Origin: Streptomyces phaeofaciens
GTDB taxonomy: Bacteria > Actinomycetota > Actinomycetes > Streptomycetales > Streptomycetaceae
Assembly (NCBI RefSeq): GCF_014648915.1
Contig: NZ_BMSA01000001.1
Location: 186,001 to 250,000, forward strand
DNA: 64,000 bases
Direction of reading: 5' to 3'
Of this stretch, positions 1 to 6,755 are shown piece by piece. The stretch's first letter is position 1. Each line of letters starts with the position of its first letter. The translations under genes were made by a program, and so were the position numbers. The notes below the pieces were generated by a model. The model did no database searches. It saw only the letters and a program-made list of their open reading frames with translations, and had not been told where the DNA came from.

Positions 1-818
1 CGGAACGTCAGCCGCTCGGGCACGTCCCACGGGCCGTTCTCGCGCCGTACGCACATCACCGGTGCGTCGAGCACGTGCCGGGCCCAGGCCGCGCGCGGAT
101 CGCCGTCCAGGGCGGGGGCGCCCGCGCGGCCGGCGCCGATCTCCGTCCACAGCAGCTGCCGGCTGGAGCGCCAGCCGGTGGCGACGCCGCGGAGGAACGG
201 AGAGTTGGCGAAGGCCGCCGTCAGGACCGCGCCCAGGGTGTTCGCCAGCCACCAGCGCCGTCCGTGTCCGAGCGGGCCGGGCTCCTCGTAGCCGGCGTCC
301 AGGCAGACCTGTACGGAGGCCGAGGTGCACATCATGGCGCGGCCTGCCGGGCCCGTACGGTCCAGGCACGCCTCCATGGCGTCGTAGCGCGGCTCGCGCA
401 GATACCGGCGGGGGACGTGCCAGGGGTCCGTGCCGAGGCCCGTGAGGGTGAGGTCCTGCTCCCGCAGGGCCGCGCGGACGGCCGCCAGGTCGGCGGAGAC
501 GATGCCGATGCACTCGGTGAGGGAGGCGGCGGGCGGCGAGCTGAGTTCCAGCTGGCCGCCGGGTTCGACGGTGAGCGCCGAGCCCAGGGGCACGCTCTCC
601 AGTGCGGCGTAGGCCGCCTCGAGTCGTTCGGGTGTCACGGGGAGCCGCGGTGTGCGCAGCTCGTGGACCAGCCACTCCAGCTCGATTCCCACGGTGGTGG
701 GTGGTCCGGTCTTGAAGCAGATGCCCTTGACGAGGGCCTCCACCTCGGCTTCGGTAAGGGCGTCTCGGTGCTCCGTACAGTCGGTCGGGTCGGTACCGTC
801 GCTGGCCGAATCGGACAT
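1..818 (-). CDS. egtA: EgtA-type glutamate-cysteine ligase, 5' part (runs off the left edge)
   Basis: This is the ATP-dependent ligase that joins glutamate and cysteine to give gamma-glutamylcysteine, the sulfur donor for ergothioneine. About 272 codons are present; the C-terminus lies beyond base 1. Translation gives the family start (GIELEWLVHEL, near residue 40), EPGGQLELSS (near 84-93) with the Glu-binding strand, and CTSASVQVCLD. The ATG at 818 is preceded by AGGAGG, which fixes the start. Ergothioneine genes egtB, egtC and egtD usually follow egtA and would lie outside the window, so that part is inference. A GshA-type ligase is the alternative; the N-terminus fits EgtA better. Confidence 0.9.
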   Translation of the reverse strand, partial: MSDSASDGTDPTDCTEHRDALTEAEVEALVKGICFKTGPPTTVGIELEWLVHELRTPRLPVTPERLEAAYAALESVPLGSALTVEPGGQLELSSPPAASLTECIGIVSADLAAVRAALREQDLTLTGLGTDPWHVPRRYLREPRYDAMEACLDRTGPAGRAMMCTSASVQVCLDAGYEEPGPLGHGRRWWLANTLGAVLTAAFANSPFLRGVATGWRSSRQLLWTEIGAGRAGAPALDGDPRAAWARHVLDAPVMCVRRENGPWDVPERLTF

Positions 819-1147
819 GTCGGGATCCTCCTGAGATTCCACCATGCCACCGGTCGGGCCTCGGGGCGGCCCGACCGGCATCGCTCGTCCCACCCAAGAC
901 CCTCGTCCCGATTCGCACAAGGGTGCGTATCGGCGATTTTGGGGACCGGGAGCCTCCGGTTCCATGCCGGTTTGAGGCTGTTTCCTGGGCGTTTACGACC
1001 GTGTCGTCGACGTGTTGCCGCGCCGGAAAACGCGTTGCACGCCAGGTCCAGGATCACTCACGATGCGTGCATGAGCACGACGGGGGAGACGGACGGGGCG
1101 CGAGCGACCGCGCACCGCACACTCATGGCGTCCACGGGGGTGGCGCC
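819..1147. other. 329-base intergenic region between egtA and the macrodomain gene
   Basis: This is a divergent promoter region. Apart from the hairpin at 850-878 it holds no convincing gene: open frames here have poor codon bias and no ribosome site. Promoters for both neighbours must lie here, but no clear -35/-10 pair stands out. Confidence 0.6.
850..878. promoter_or_regulatory. 11-bp stem hairpin in the presumed egtA leader
   Basis: CCGGTCGGGCC (850-860) pairs perfectly with GGCCCGACCGG (868-878) around a 7-base loop. It sits about 20 bases upstream of the egtA ribosome site (822-829). If the transcript starts to the right of it, the stem would lie in the 5' leader. Function is not known. 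Confidence 0.45.
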
Positions 1148-1981
1148 ATGAGCGCACGGCTGCGCGGTATCGCACGGGAGACGGAGGCGATCGTCGCGGC
1201 GGGCGCCTACCGGGCCTCCGACGGGCGCGAGGTGTCCCTCGCGGCGGCCGTCGAGGCCGCCCGGGCCGGCACCAGCACGGTCGGGCCGGGGCCGGTCGAG
1301 GTACCGGACCTGCCGCCGGCGGAGACGGTCCTGGAGGTCACGGGCGAGAGCAGCGCCGAGGCCGCCCGCCGCCTCGCGGACCGGCCGGTCGCCGTCCTGA
1401 ACTTCGCCTCCGCCCGCAATCCCGGCGGCGGCTACCTCAACGGCGCCCAGGCGCAGGAGGAGGCCCTGTGCCGGGCCTCCGCGCTGTACACCTGCCTGCT
1501 CGGGGCGCCGGACTTCTACGCGTACCACCGCGCCCATCGCGACCCGTTCTATACCGACCGGGTCATCCACTCCCCGGCCGTACCGGTCTTCCGCGACGAC
1601 CGCGGCCGGCTCCTCGACGAGCCCTTCACCGCCGGATTCCTGACCGCCGCCGCGCCGAACGCGGGCGTGGTGCTGCGGACGGCCCCGGAGCGCGCGGCCG
1701 ATCTGCCGGGCGCCCTGGCGGTCCGCGCCGAGCGGGTCCTGGAGACGGCGGCGGCCCACGGCTACCGGCGCCTGGTCCTGGGGGCCTGGGGCTGCGGCGT
1801 GTTCCGCAACGACCCGGTCCAGGTGGCGACCGCCTTCCGCGCCCTTCTCACCCCGGGGGGTCGTTTCGCCCACACATTCGAACAGGTGACGTTCGGGGTG
1901 CTGGACCGGACGGCGGGCAGCGTGGTGCGGGGGGCGTTCGAGCGGGTGTTCGGCCAGGAGGGCGTCCGGTCTGCGGAGTAA
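1148..1981 (+). CDS. Microbial-type PARG / TIGR02452-family macrodomain protein
   Basis: 277 residues. It belongs to the bacterial poly(ADP-ribose) glycohydrolase-like family (DUF2263), macrodomain enzymes expected to remove ADP-ribose from proteins or polymers in the cytosol. The signature is visible: NPGGG at residues 91-95, then the QEE pair with catalytic-type E104/E105, followed by a conserved VIHSPAVPVFRD strand. Near the C-terminus LGAWGCGVFRNDP forms the second ribose-contact loop. ATG 1148 is chosen because coding bias starts there and GGGGGTG precedes it; an open frame extends further upstream but has no good start. The gene ends 12 bases from the toxin-like gene on the other strand. 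Confidence 0.85.
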   Translation: MSARLRGIARETEAIVAAGAYRASDGREVSLAAAVEAARAGTSTVGPGPVEVPDLPPAETVLEVTGESSAEAARRLADRPVAVLNFASARNPGGGYLNGAQAQEEALCRASALYTCLLGAPDFYAYHRAHRDPFYTDRVIHSPAVPVFRDDRGRLLDEPFTAGFLTAAAPNAGVVLRTAPERAADLPGALAVRAERVLETAAAHGYRRLVLGAWGCGVFRNDPVQVATAFRALLTPGGRFAHTFEQVTFGVLDRTAGSVVRGAFERVFGQEGVRSAE

Positions 1982-1993
1982 CCGCCTCCGGCC

Positions 1994-2440
1994 TCAGGTC
2001 CAGCCGTACCGCGTGTGCAGCCGCTGGCGGACGAGGTTGAACCGCATCCGGTCCAGGGCGCAGGCCTCGCGGCGCATGCCGGACTCGTGGAGACGCAGGA
2101 CGCGGTCGATGTCCACCCAGGAGTCGCGTCCGGAGCGGTCCCACGGGCCGCTGCCGATCGCCACCCACTCGCGGTCGTTGTCGTGGCGCTTGCTGGAGAG
2201 CTGCACGGCCAGGAGCGTGCCGGACGCCTCACGGGCCACGACGAGCACCGGGCGGTCCTTGCCCCGGCCGTCGTTCTCCTCGAAAGGCACCCAGGTCCAG
2301 ACGATCTCCCCGGGGTCGGGGTCGCCGTCGTGCGCGGGCGCGTACTCGGTACGGACCCGGCCCACCGCGCGGGTGTCGGCCTCGGTGGTGGCGGTGGGGC
2401 CGGAGCGGCCCGGGACGTCTTCATCGGTATACGCGGTCAC
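1994..2440 (-). CDS. PemK/MazF-family toxin-like protein (no antitoxin beside it)
   Basis: 148 residues with a GTG start. The first 40 residues are polar and probably disordered. The core begins with GEIVWTWVPFE, and GKDRPVLVV (60-68) matches the conserved KxRPVLVV strand of the PemK/MazF mRNA-interferase fold. A C-terminal segment rich in Arg follows. Family members cleave single-stranded RNA in a ribosome-dependent or independent way; activity here is inference. No small antitoxin gene precedes it: the upstream neighbour is the SPFH gene, 44 bases away on the same strand. The start codon lies inside a long hairpin (2436-2469), so translation may be weak unless the structure opens. Confidence 0.75.
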   Translation of the reverse strand: MTAYTDEDVPGRSGPTATTEADTRAVGRVRTEYAPAHDGDPDPGEIVWTWVPFEENDGRGKDRPVLVVAREASGTLLAVQLSSKRHDNDREWVAIGSGPWDRSGRDSWVDIDRVLRLHESGMRREACALDRMRFNLVRQRLHTRYGWT

Positions 2441-2469
2441 GGGGGCACCCTAAGGGGTACCCCCGTGAC
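2436..2469 (-). terminator. 14-bp hairpin ending the SPFH transcript and covering the toxin start
   Basis: Bases 2436-2449 pair with 2456-2469, with one mismatch and a 6-base loop. The hairpin lies 16 bases past the SPFH stop codon, where a terminator is expected, yet it includes the toxin GTG (2438-2440) and its whole upstream ribosome-site region. It may end most SPFH transcripts and lock the start of read-through toxin message. Confidence 0.6.
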
Positions 2470-2484
2470 CACGTCGTCAGCGGG

Positions 2485-3867
2485 TCACTTCTCCTCGACC
2501 CGCACCTGCTGCGACGGCGGGTTCGCCGTCCCGTTGAGGGACGAAGCGCCGTTCACGGTCTGCCCGTTCTGGTTCATCGAGGCCAACAGCTGACGGGCCA
2601 GACCCAGCCCCGTCCCGCCCATGGTGAGCGCCTTGGCCAACATGTCGGCCACCCCGTCGGCACCGTTGAGCACCACCATGTTGTCCACGTTGCCGAACGC
2701 GGACGCGCCCGCCTGGACGATCTCCGGCCACTTCTCCGCGAGTTGCTGCGCGACCACGGCCTCCTGGTTCTCGGCGAGGGCGGCGGCACGGGCCTTGATC
2801 GCGTCGGCCTCGGCGAGCCCCTGGGCCCGGTTCGCCTCCGCCTTCGCGAGACCCTTCGCCTGCGTGGCCGCGGCCTCCGCCTCACCGGTGGACCGGGTCT
2901 CCGTCGCCTTGGCCTCGGCCGCCGAGATCCGGGCGTCGCGCTCGGCCTCGGCCAGCGTCCGCTTCTCGTACGCCTTGGCGTCGGCCGGCTTGCGGACATC
3001 GGCCTGGAGCTGCTGCTCGCGCCGCTGCGCCTCCAGTTCGGCGACCCGCGTCTCCTGGACCACGACCTCCTGGCGGGCCGCGGCGTCGGCGAGCGGACCG
3101 GCCTGCCGGGCCTTGGCGTTGGCCTTGTCCTGCTCGGCCTGGTACCCGGCCTTGAGGATCTCGCTGTCCCGGGTGGCCTCGGCCATCCGCCCGAACGCCA
3201 GCTGCTCGGCCTCGGTGGCGAGCCGGTCGGCCTCGGCCTGCGCGATCCGGGCGTCCCGCCGCACGGCCGCCAGATGCGGGGCGGACAGGTTCTTGATGTA
3301 CCCGGTCGGGTCCTCGATCTCATGGATCTGGAGCGAGTCCACGATCAGGCCCAGCTTCTCCATCTCCGTGCCGCACGCGGCACGGGCCTGCCCGGTCAGC
3401 TTCTCCCGGTCGCGGATCATGTCCTCGACCGTCAACCCGCCCACGATGGCCCGCAGATGACCGGCGAACACGGTGTGCACGCGCTCCGCCATCAGCTTCT
3501 GCTGGTCGAGGAAGCGGCGGGCCGCGTTGGCGATCGACACGAAGTCGTCGCCCACCTTGAAGATGACCACGCCCCGCACCTTGAGCGGAATGCCCTGGTG
3601 GGTCACGCAGTCCACGTGCAGTTCCGTCTGGTTCAGGTCGAGCGAGAGCTTACGGACCGCCTGCATCCCGGGCGTCACGAGCGTGCCCCGCCCGGTGACG
3701 ATCCGGAATCCCATCCCCTCCTCCAGGCCTTCCAGTTTGTGCTTCGAACCGGAGATGATGAGCGCCTCGTTGGGCTCCGCGACACGCCACATCAACTTGA
3801 ACGCACCGATCAGGGCGAGGACGGCACCGACCGCCGCACCGACGATGAGACCGACTTCCATGGGCAT
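2485..3867 (-). CDS. SPFH/flotillin-like membrane protein
   Basis: 460 residues. An N-terminal hydrophobic segment (about 5-27) is followed by an SPFH/Band 7 domain (about 30-190) and a long Ala/Glu/Arg-rich coiled coil (about 190-390). It ends with a Gly/Asn/Gln-rich tail. This order is that of flotillin/FloT proteins, which oligomerise at the membrane and organise membrane domains. The ATG at 3867 follows GGGGGAG; a second Met two codons later (3861) is possible. An NfeD-like gene lies just upstream on the same strand, the usual partner of SPFH genes. A small GGTGCC/GGCACC hairpin (3885-3900) sits in the leader. Confidence 0.9.
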   Translation of the reverse strand: MPMEVGLIVGAAVGAVLALIGAFKLMWRVAEPNEALIISGSKHKLEGLEEGMGFRIVTGRGTLVTPGMQAVRKLSLDLNQTELHVDCVTHQGIPLKVRGVVIFKVGDDFVSIANAARRFLDQQKLMAERVHTVFAGHLRAIVGGLTVEDMIRDREKLTGQARAACGTEMEKLGLIVDSLQIHEIEDPTGYIKNLSAPHLAAVRRDARIAQAEADRLATEAEQLAFGRMAEATRDSEILKAGYQAEQDKANAKARQAGPLADAAARQEVVVQETRVAELEAQRREQQLQADVRKPADAKAYEKRTLAEAERDARISAAEAKATETRSTGEAEAAATQAKGLAKAEANRAQGLAEADAIKARAAALAENQEAVVAQQLAEKWPEIVQAGASAFGNVDNMVVLNGADGVADMLAKALTMGGTGLGLARQLLASMNQNGQTVNGASSLNGTANPPSQQVRVEEK

Positions 3868-4013
3868 GCACTCCCCCAGTGCAGGGTGCCTGAAGGCACC
3901 GAACGTAACGGGAGTGTGAGCCCGCGCACGAGCCGTGTACAGACGCGGTCGCACCGCTGTTGCCCGCTTGGTACATACGGCGTCCGTACGGCACATCACG
4001 GGCGCGCGCGGCC

Positions 4014-4232
4014 TCAACCGCCGTACATCGCCGCGACGTAGACCGTCCTCGGCGGGAGGTACTCCACCACGGTGACCATCGTCCCCCGCTCGATGCGTTC
4101 CGTACCGGCGGCGGGGTAGGCGAGAAAGTGCTCGGCGCCGCCGCGCACCCGGACGATCACCTCGCCGACGAGCCCGGGCCCGATCGTTCCGGTGACCCGC
4201 CCCATGAGCCCGACCATCGACGCTTCGTCCAT
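4014..4232 (-). CDS. Short NfeD-like OB-fold protein
   Basis: 72 residues, with no membrane segment. The pattern GRVTGTIGPGLVGEVIVRVRG then a strand ending VTVVEYLPPRTVYVA resembles the C-terminal OB fold of NfeD, which binds SPFH proteins. Full NfeD proteins carry membrane helices or a protease domain, both absent here. It is followed after 146 bases by the SPFH gene, which supports a joint role in membrane organisation. There is no strong ribosome site; a TACTCT -10-like hexamer lies 9 bases before the ATG, so the message may be nearly leaderless. Function is inferred from fold and neighbour. Confidence 0.7.
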   Translation of the reverse strand: MDEASMVGLMGRVTGTIGPGLVGEVIVRVRGGAEHFLAYPAAGTERIERGTMVTVVEYLPPRTVYVAAMYGG

Positions 4233-4267
4233 GGTCACAGAGTAGGGGCCGGTGACCGCACACGGCC

Positions 4268-4565
4268 TCAGTCCGCCACCGTATCGGTCGACTTGACCGG
4301 CACCGGACCGTGTGGACGCGCGTCCCCGCGCACCAGGGAGACCACCGTACGGCGGTCCGGCACCTTCGCGCGGACCGGGTGGCGAGGCTCCGGCGGGCCG
4401 CCGGGCCCGTCGGCGAGCCGGTCCAGCTGGCTGCGGTACAGCGTCACACCTCCGGTGACCGCCCGCGCGCACAGCACCGCCAGCACACCCGGACCCAGCA
4501 GCGACGCGTCCCCGAGCATCTCCGCGACCATCACCAGCACCCCGAGCGGAGCGTGCGCCACCGGC
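4268..4565 (-). pseudogene. C-terminal remnant of a ClC chloride channel
   Basis: The reading frame ending at 4268 encodes HAPLGVLVMVAEM, then GPGVLAVLCARAVTGGVTLYRSQL and a polar tail. This matches the end of bacterial ClC channels (APLxxxVMVAEM helix and the xLYRSQLxxRAD motif). Only about 97 residues remain; all upstream channel helices are missing. The front of this frame runs directly into a different gene (protease fragment) in another frame. An internal deletion joining two genes is the simplest explanation. Confidence 0.7.
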
Positions 4566-4874
4566 CGGCGCGCAGTCCGCCGGGGCCGGACCGGTCAGCC
4601 CGAGGACGGCGACGTCGCCGCGCTCGTCCTCAGGCGGTGCCCAGCCGCCCGGCAGCACGGTGGCGTACGACAGCCCGCCGGTCGTGGAGCCCGGGTGGTC
4701 GAGGGTGACCGGACGGCTTCCCGGGCTCTGACGGGGGGACAGTTCCAGGACGTACTGCACGACATGAGCACAGGTCAGCACCCGCCCCCCGCTCACCAGA
4801 ACACCCGCTCCCACCGGTGTGTTGTCCGCGCCGAGAATCCGTACCCGCCATGAGTCCTCGATCGACTGCGACAC
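4566..4874 (-). pseudogene. N-terminal fragment of a trypsin-like serine protease
   Basis: About 103 residues look genuine, starting at the ATG at 4874. GAGVLVSGGRVLTCAHVV carries the catalytic His (residue 37), and GDVAVLGL has the catalytic Asp region. The serine-bearing half is missing. After about position 4566 the same frame turns into low-quality Arg/Ala/Gly sequence, while the ClC tail begins in another frame. In Streptomyces such N-terminal protease domains often head large multidomain signalling or conflict proteins (NACHT, STAND, TPR); that identity is inference. Confidence 0.7.
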
Positions 4875-4907
4875 CCCGCGCCCCGTTCGCTTCGTCTTGA
4901 CTCGATG

Positions 4908-4918
4908 TTGTCAGACAA
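4908..4918. promoter_or_regulatory. GntR/FadR-type palindrome upstream of the truncated protease gene
   Basis: TTGTCAGACAA is a perfect 11-base palindrome matching the TNGT-N3-ACNA pattern of FadR-subfamily GntR regulators. It lies 34 bases upstream of the protease start. No GntR gene is in the window. Confidence 0.35.
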
Positions 4919-5068
4919 TCGCTGCGGGTGACAGCCGTGTGCCGCGATCCCGGGACCGCGCAGCCGGTTCACGCGGGCGGGGCCGGGGCGCGTCCGGACG
5001 CGCCCCGGCTCACACCGCCGGGAGCGCCCCTGGCCCACCCGGCGGGAGAGGGGCCGAGGACCGCCGGT

Positions 5069-6493
5069 TCACACCGCCGGGGTGGGGCCCAGAGCCGTCC
5101 GCTCCGGCCACCGCTCGTGCCAGCGCAGGTCCGCCTCCAGCTGGGCGGCGAGGGAGAGCAGCAGCGGCTCGCTGTGTGCCGGGCCGAGGAGTTGCGCACC
5201 GACCGGCAGACCCTCGGGGGTGAAGCCCGCGGGGACGTTGACGCCGGGCCAGCCCAGGACGTTCCACGGCCAGGCGTAGGGGCAGGCGGCGATCATCGCG
5301 CGGTCGGTGGCGAACCCGCCCAGCTCCCGCATCGCCCCGATGCGCGGCGGGGGAGCGGCCGTGGTGGGGGCGAGGACCACGTCGTACGTCGTGAAGAAGC
5401 CGCCGATACGGCGGTGCAGGACCGTCTCCGCGCGCCGGGCCGCCCGCAGCGGGGCGCCGGCGAGCAGCCGGCCGAGCCGGGCGGCGCCGTGGGTGCGCCG
5501 GTCGAGGAGGGCGGGGAAGGGCGCGTCGGCGACCCACTCGGCGATGCCCGCGGTCGCCCGGGGCACGAAGGTGAGCCCGATCCGCCCGTACGGCGGGTCG
5601 GCCTCCACCACGTCGTGGCCCAGGGCCGCGAGCTTCGCGGCGAGTTCGAGGACCCGGGCGCGCACCTCGGGGAGCAGGCGGGCCGGGAGCGCGGTGAACG
5701 GCGGCTTCAGCGAGAGCGCGATCCGCAGCCGGCCGGGGTCGCGGCCCACCGCGGCCGAGGCGTCGACGGCGGGCGGCCGGTGCGGGTCGAGGTCATGGTT
5801 GCCGCTCGCCGCGTCGAGCAGCAGGGCCGCGTCGGCGACCGTACGGGCCAGGGTGCCGTTGACGGTGATGCCCTGGAAGGACTCGCCGCGCGGCCAGGTC
5901 GAGACCCGCCCGCGCTGCGGTTTGACGCCGACGAGATGCGTCCAGGAGGCCGGGATCCGCACCGAACCGGCCCCGTCCGAGCCGAGCGCGGCCGGTACCA
6001 GGCCCGCCGCCACGGCCGCCGCCGAGCCGCCGGAGGAGCCGCCCGGGGTGTGATCGGTGTGCCAGGGATTGCGGGTCGCGCCGAAGGCCGGGCCCTCGGT
6101 GAACGGCCACTGGCCCAGCTCGCAGGTGTTGGTCTTGCCGACGACCACGGCCCCGGCCGCGCGCAGCCGCCGTACCGCCTCGCCGTCCGCGGCGACCGCC
6201 GGATATGTGCCGGGGCAGCCGAAGGCGGTGGGCTCGCCGGCCACGTCCATGTCGTCCTTCACGGCGACCGGCACCCCGAGCAGGGGGGTGCGGACCCCGG
6301 CGGCCAGTCGCCGGTCCGCCGCGTCGGCCTCGGCGAGCGCGGCCTCGGTCCGTACGATCCGGAAGGCGTTGAGCGTGTCCTGGGTGGCCGCGATGCGGGT
6401 GAGGGCCTGCTCGACGAGCTGACGGGAGGTCACCTCCCCGGCGGACAGGGCGCGGGCGGACTCGGCCAGGCCCTGGGCACGGTCGAGCGTCAT
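5069..6493 (-). CDS. Amidase (amidase-signature family)
   Basis: 474 residues, the usual family length. The Ser-cisSer-Lys triad is in place: K79 in VAVKDDMDV, S153 in GGSSGGS and nucleophile S177 in GSDGAGSVR. It would hydrolyse an amide such as a carboxamide; the substrate cannot be read from the sequence. The ATG at 6493 begins MTLDRAQ after GGAGGTGG. Without the GatC/GatB genes nearby, and with a GatA-unlike C-terminus, a role in tRNA amidation is unlikely. It is transcribed away from the secreted glycosidase gene. Confidence 0.9.
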   Translation of the reverse strand: MTLDRAQGLAESARALSAGEVTSRQLVEQALTRIAATQDTLNAFRIVRTEAALAEADAADRRLAAGVRTPLLGVPVAVKDDMDVAGEPTAFGCPGTYPAVAADGEAVRRLRAAGAVVVGKTNTCELGQWPFTEGPAFGATRNPWHTDHTPGGSSGGSAAAVAAGLVPAALGSDGAGSVRIPASWTHLVGVKPQRGRVSTWPRGESFQGITVNGTLARTVADAALLLDAASGNHDLDPHRPPAVDASAAVGRDPGRLRIALSLKPPFTALPARLLPEVRARVLELAAKLAALGHDVVEADPPYGRIGLTFVPRATAGIAEWVADAPFPALLDRRTHGAARLGRLLAGAPLRAARRAETVLHRRIGGFFTTYDVVLAPTTAAPPPRIGAMRELGGFATDRAMIAACPYAWPWNVLGWPGVNVPAGFTPEGLPVGAQLLGPAHSEPLLLSLAAQLEADLRWHERWPERTALGPTPAV

Positions 6494-6670
6494 TGCGGGA
6501 CCACCTCCGGTGCACGATGTCTACCGGAGAGTAACTCCCGGACGGGGCGAGTCGTACAGCTTTCGCACAGGTGGCGTCCGGGCGTGTTGAAACCATTGAC
6601 GCACACCTGCCTCACCTTTACCTTCTGCACGACTTCTCGAACCTTGTTCGATACCTCGGACGCGCAAGTT

Positions 6671-6740
6671 CATACGAGTCGTTACGAGTCGGTACGAGTT
6701 TGCGCGAGTCGGTACGAGTCAGTACGAGTCAGTACGAGTC
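6671..6740 (+). repeat. Seven tandem 10-bp repeats (NNTACGAGTC) before the glycosidase gene
   Basis: Seven direct copies in exact 10-base register: catacgagtc, gttacgagtc, ggtacgagtt, tgcgcgagtc, ggtacgagtc, agtacgagtc, agtacgagtc. The array ends just before the ribosome site (GGGAGAG) of the gene at 6756. A possible promoter lies upstream (TTGACG at 6596-6601, 17-base gap, TACCTT at 6619-6624), which would place the array in the leader RNA. The period is close to one helical turn, so a protein could bind along one face of the DNA. Confidence 0.85.
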
Positions 6741-6755
6741 CAGGGAGAGCCGCCC

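Noticed and set aside
6637..6651. TCGAAC-CTT-GTTCGA, similar to an actinobacterial LexA box
   Set aside because: The spacer is 3 bases, not the 4 needed for LexA, and the gene is a glycosidase. It may still be another operator.
6671..6740. CRISPR array
   Set aside because: Units are 10 bases with no spacers and no cas genes.
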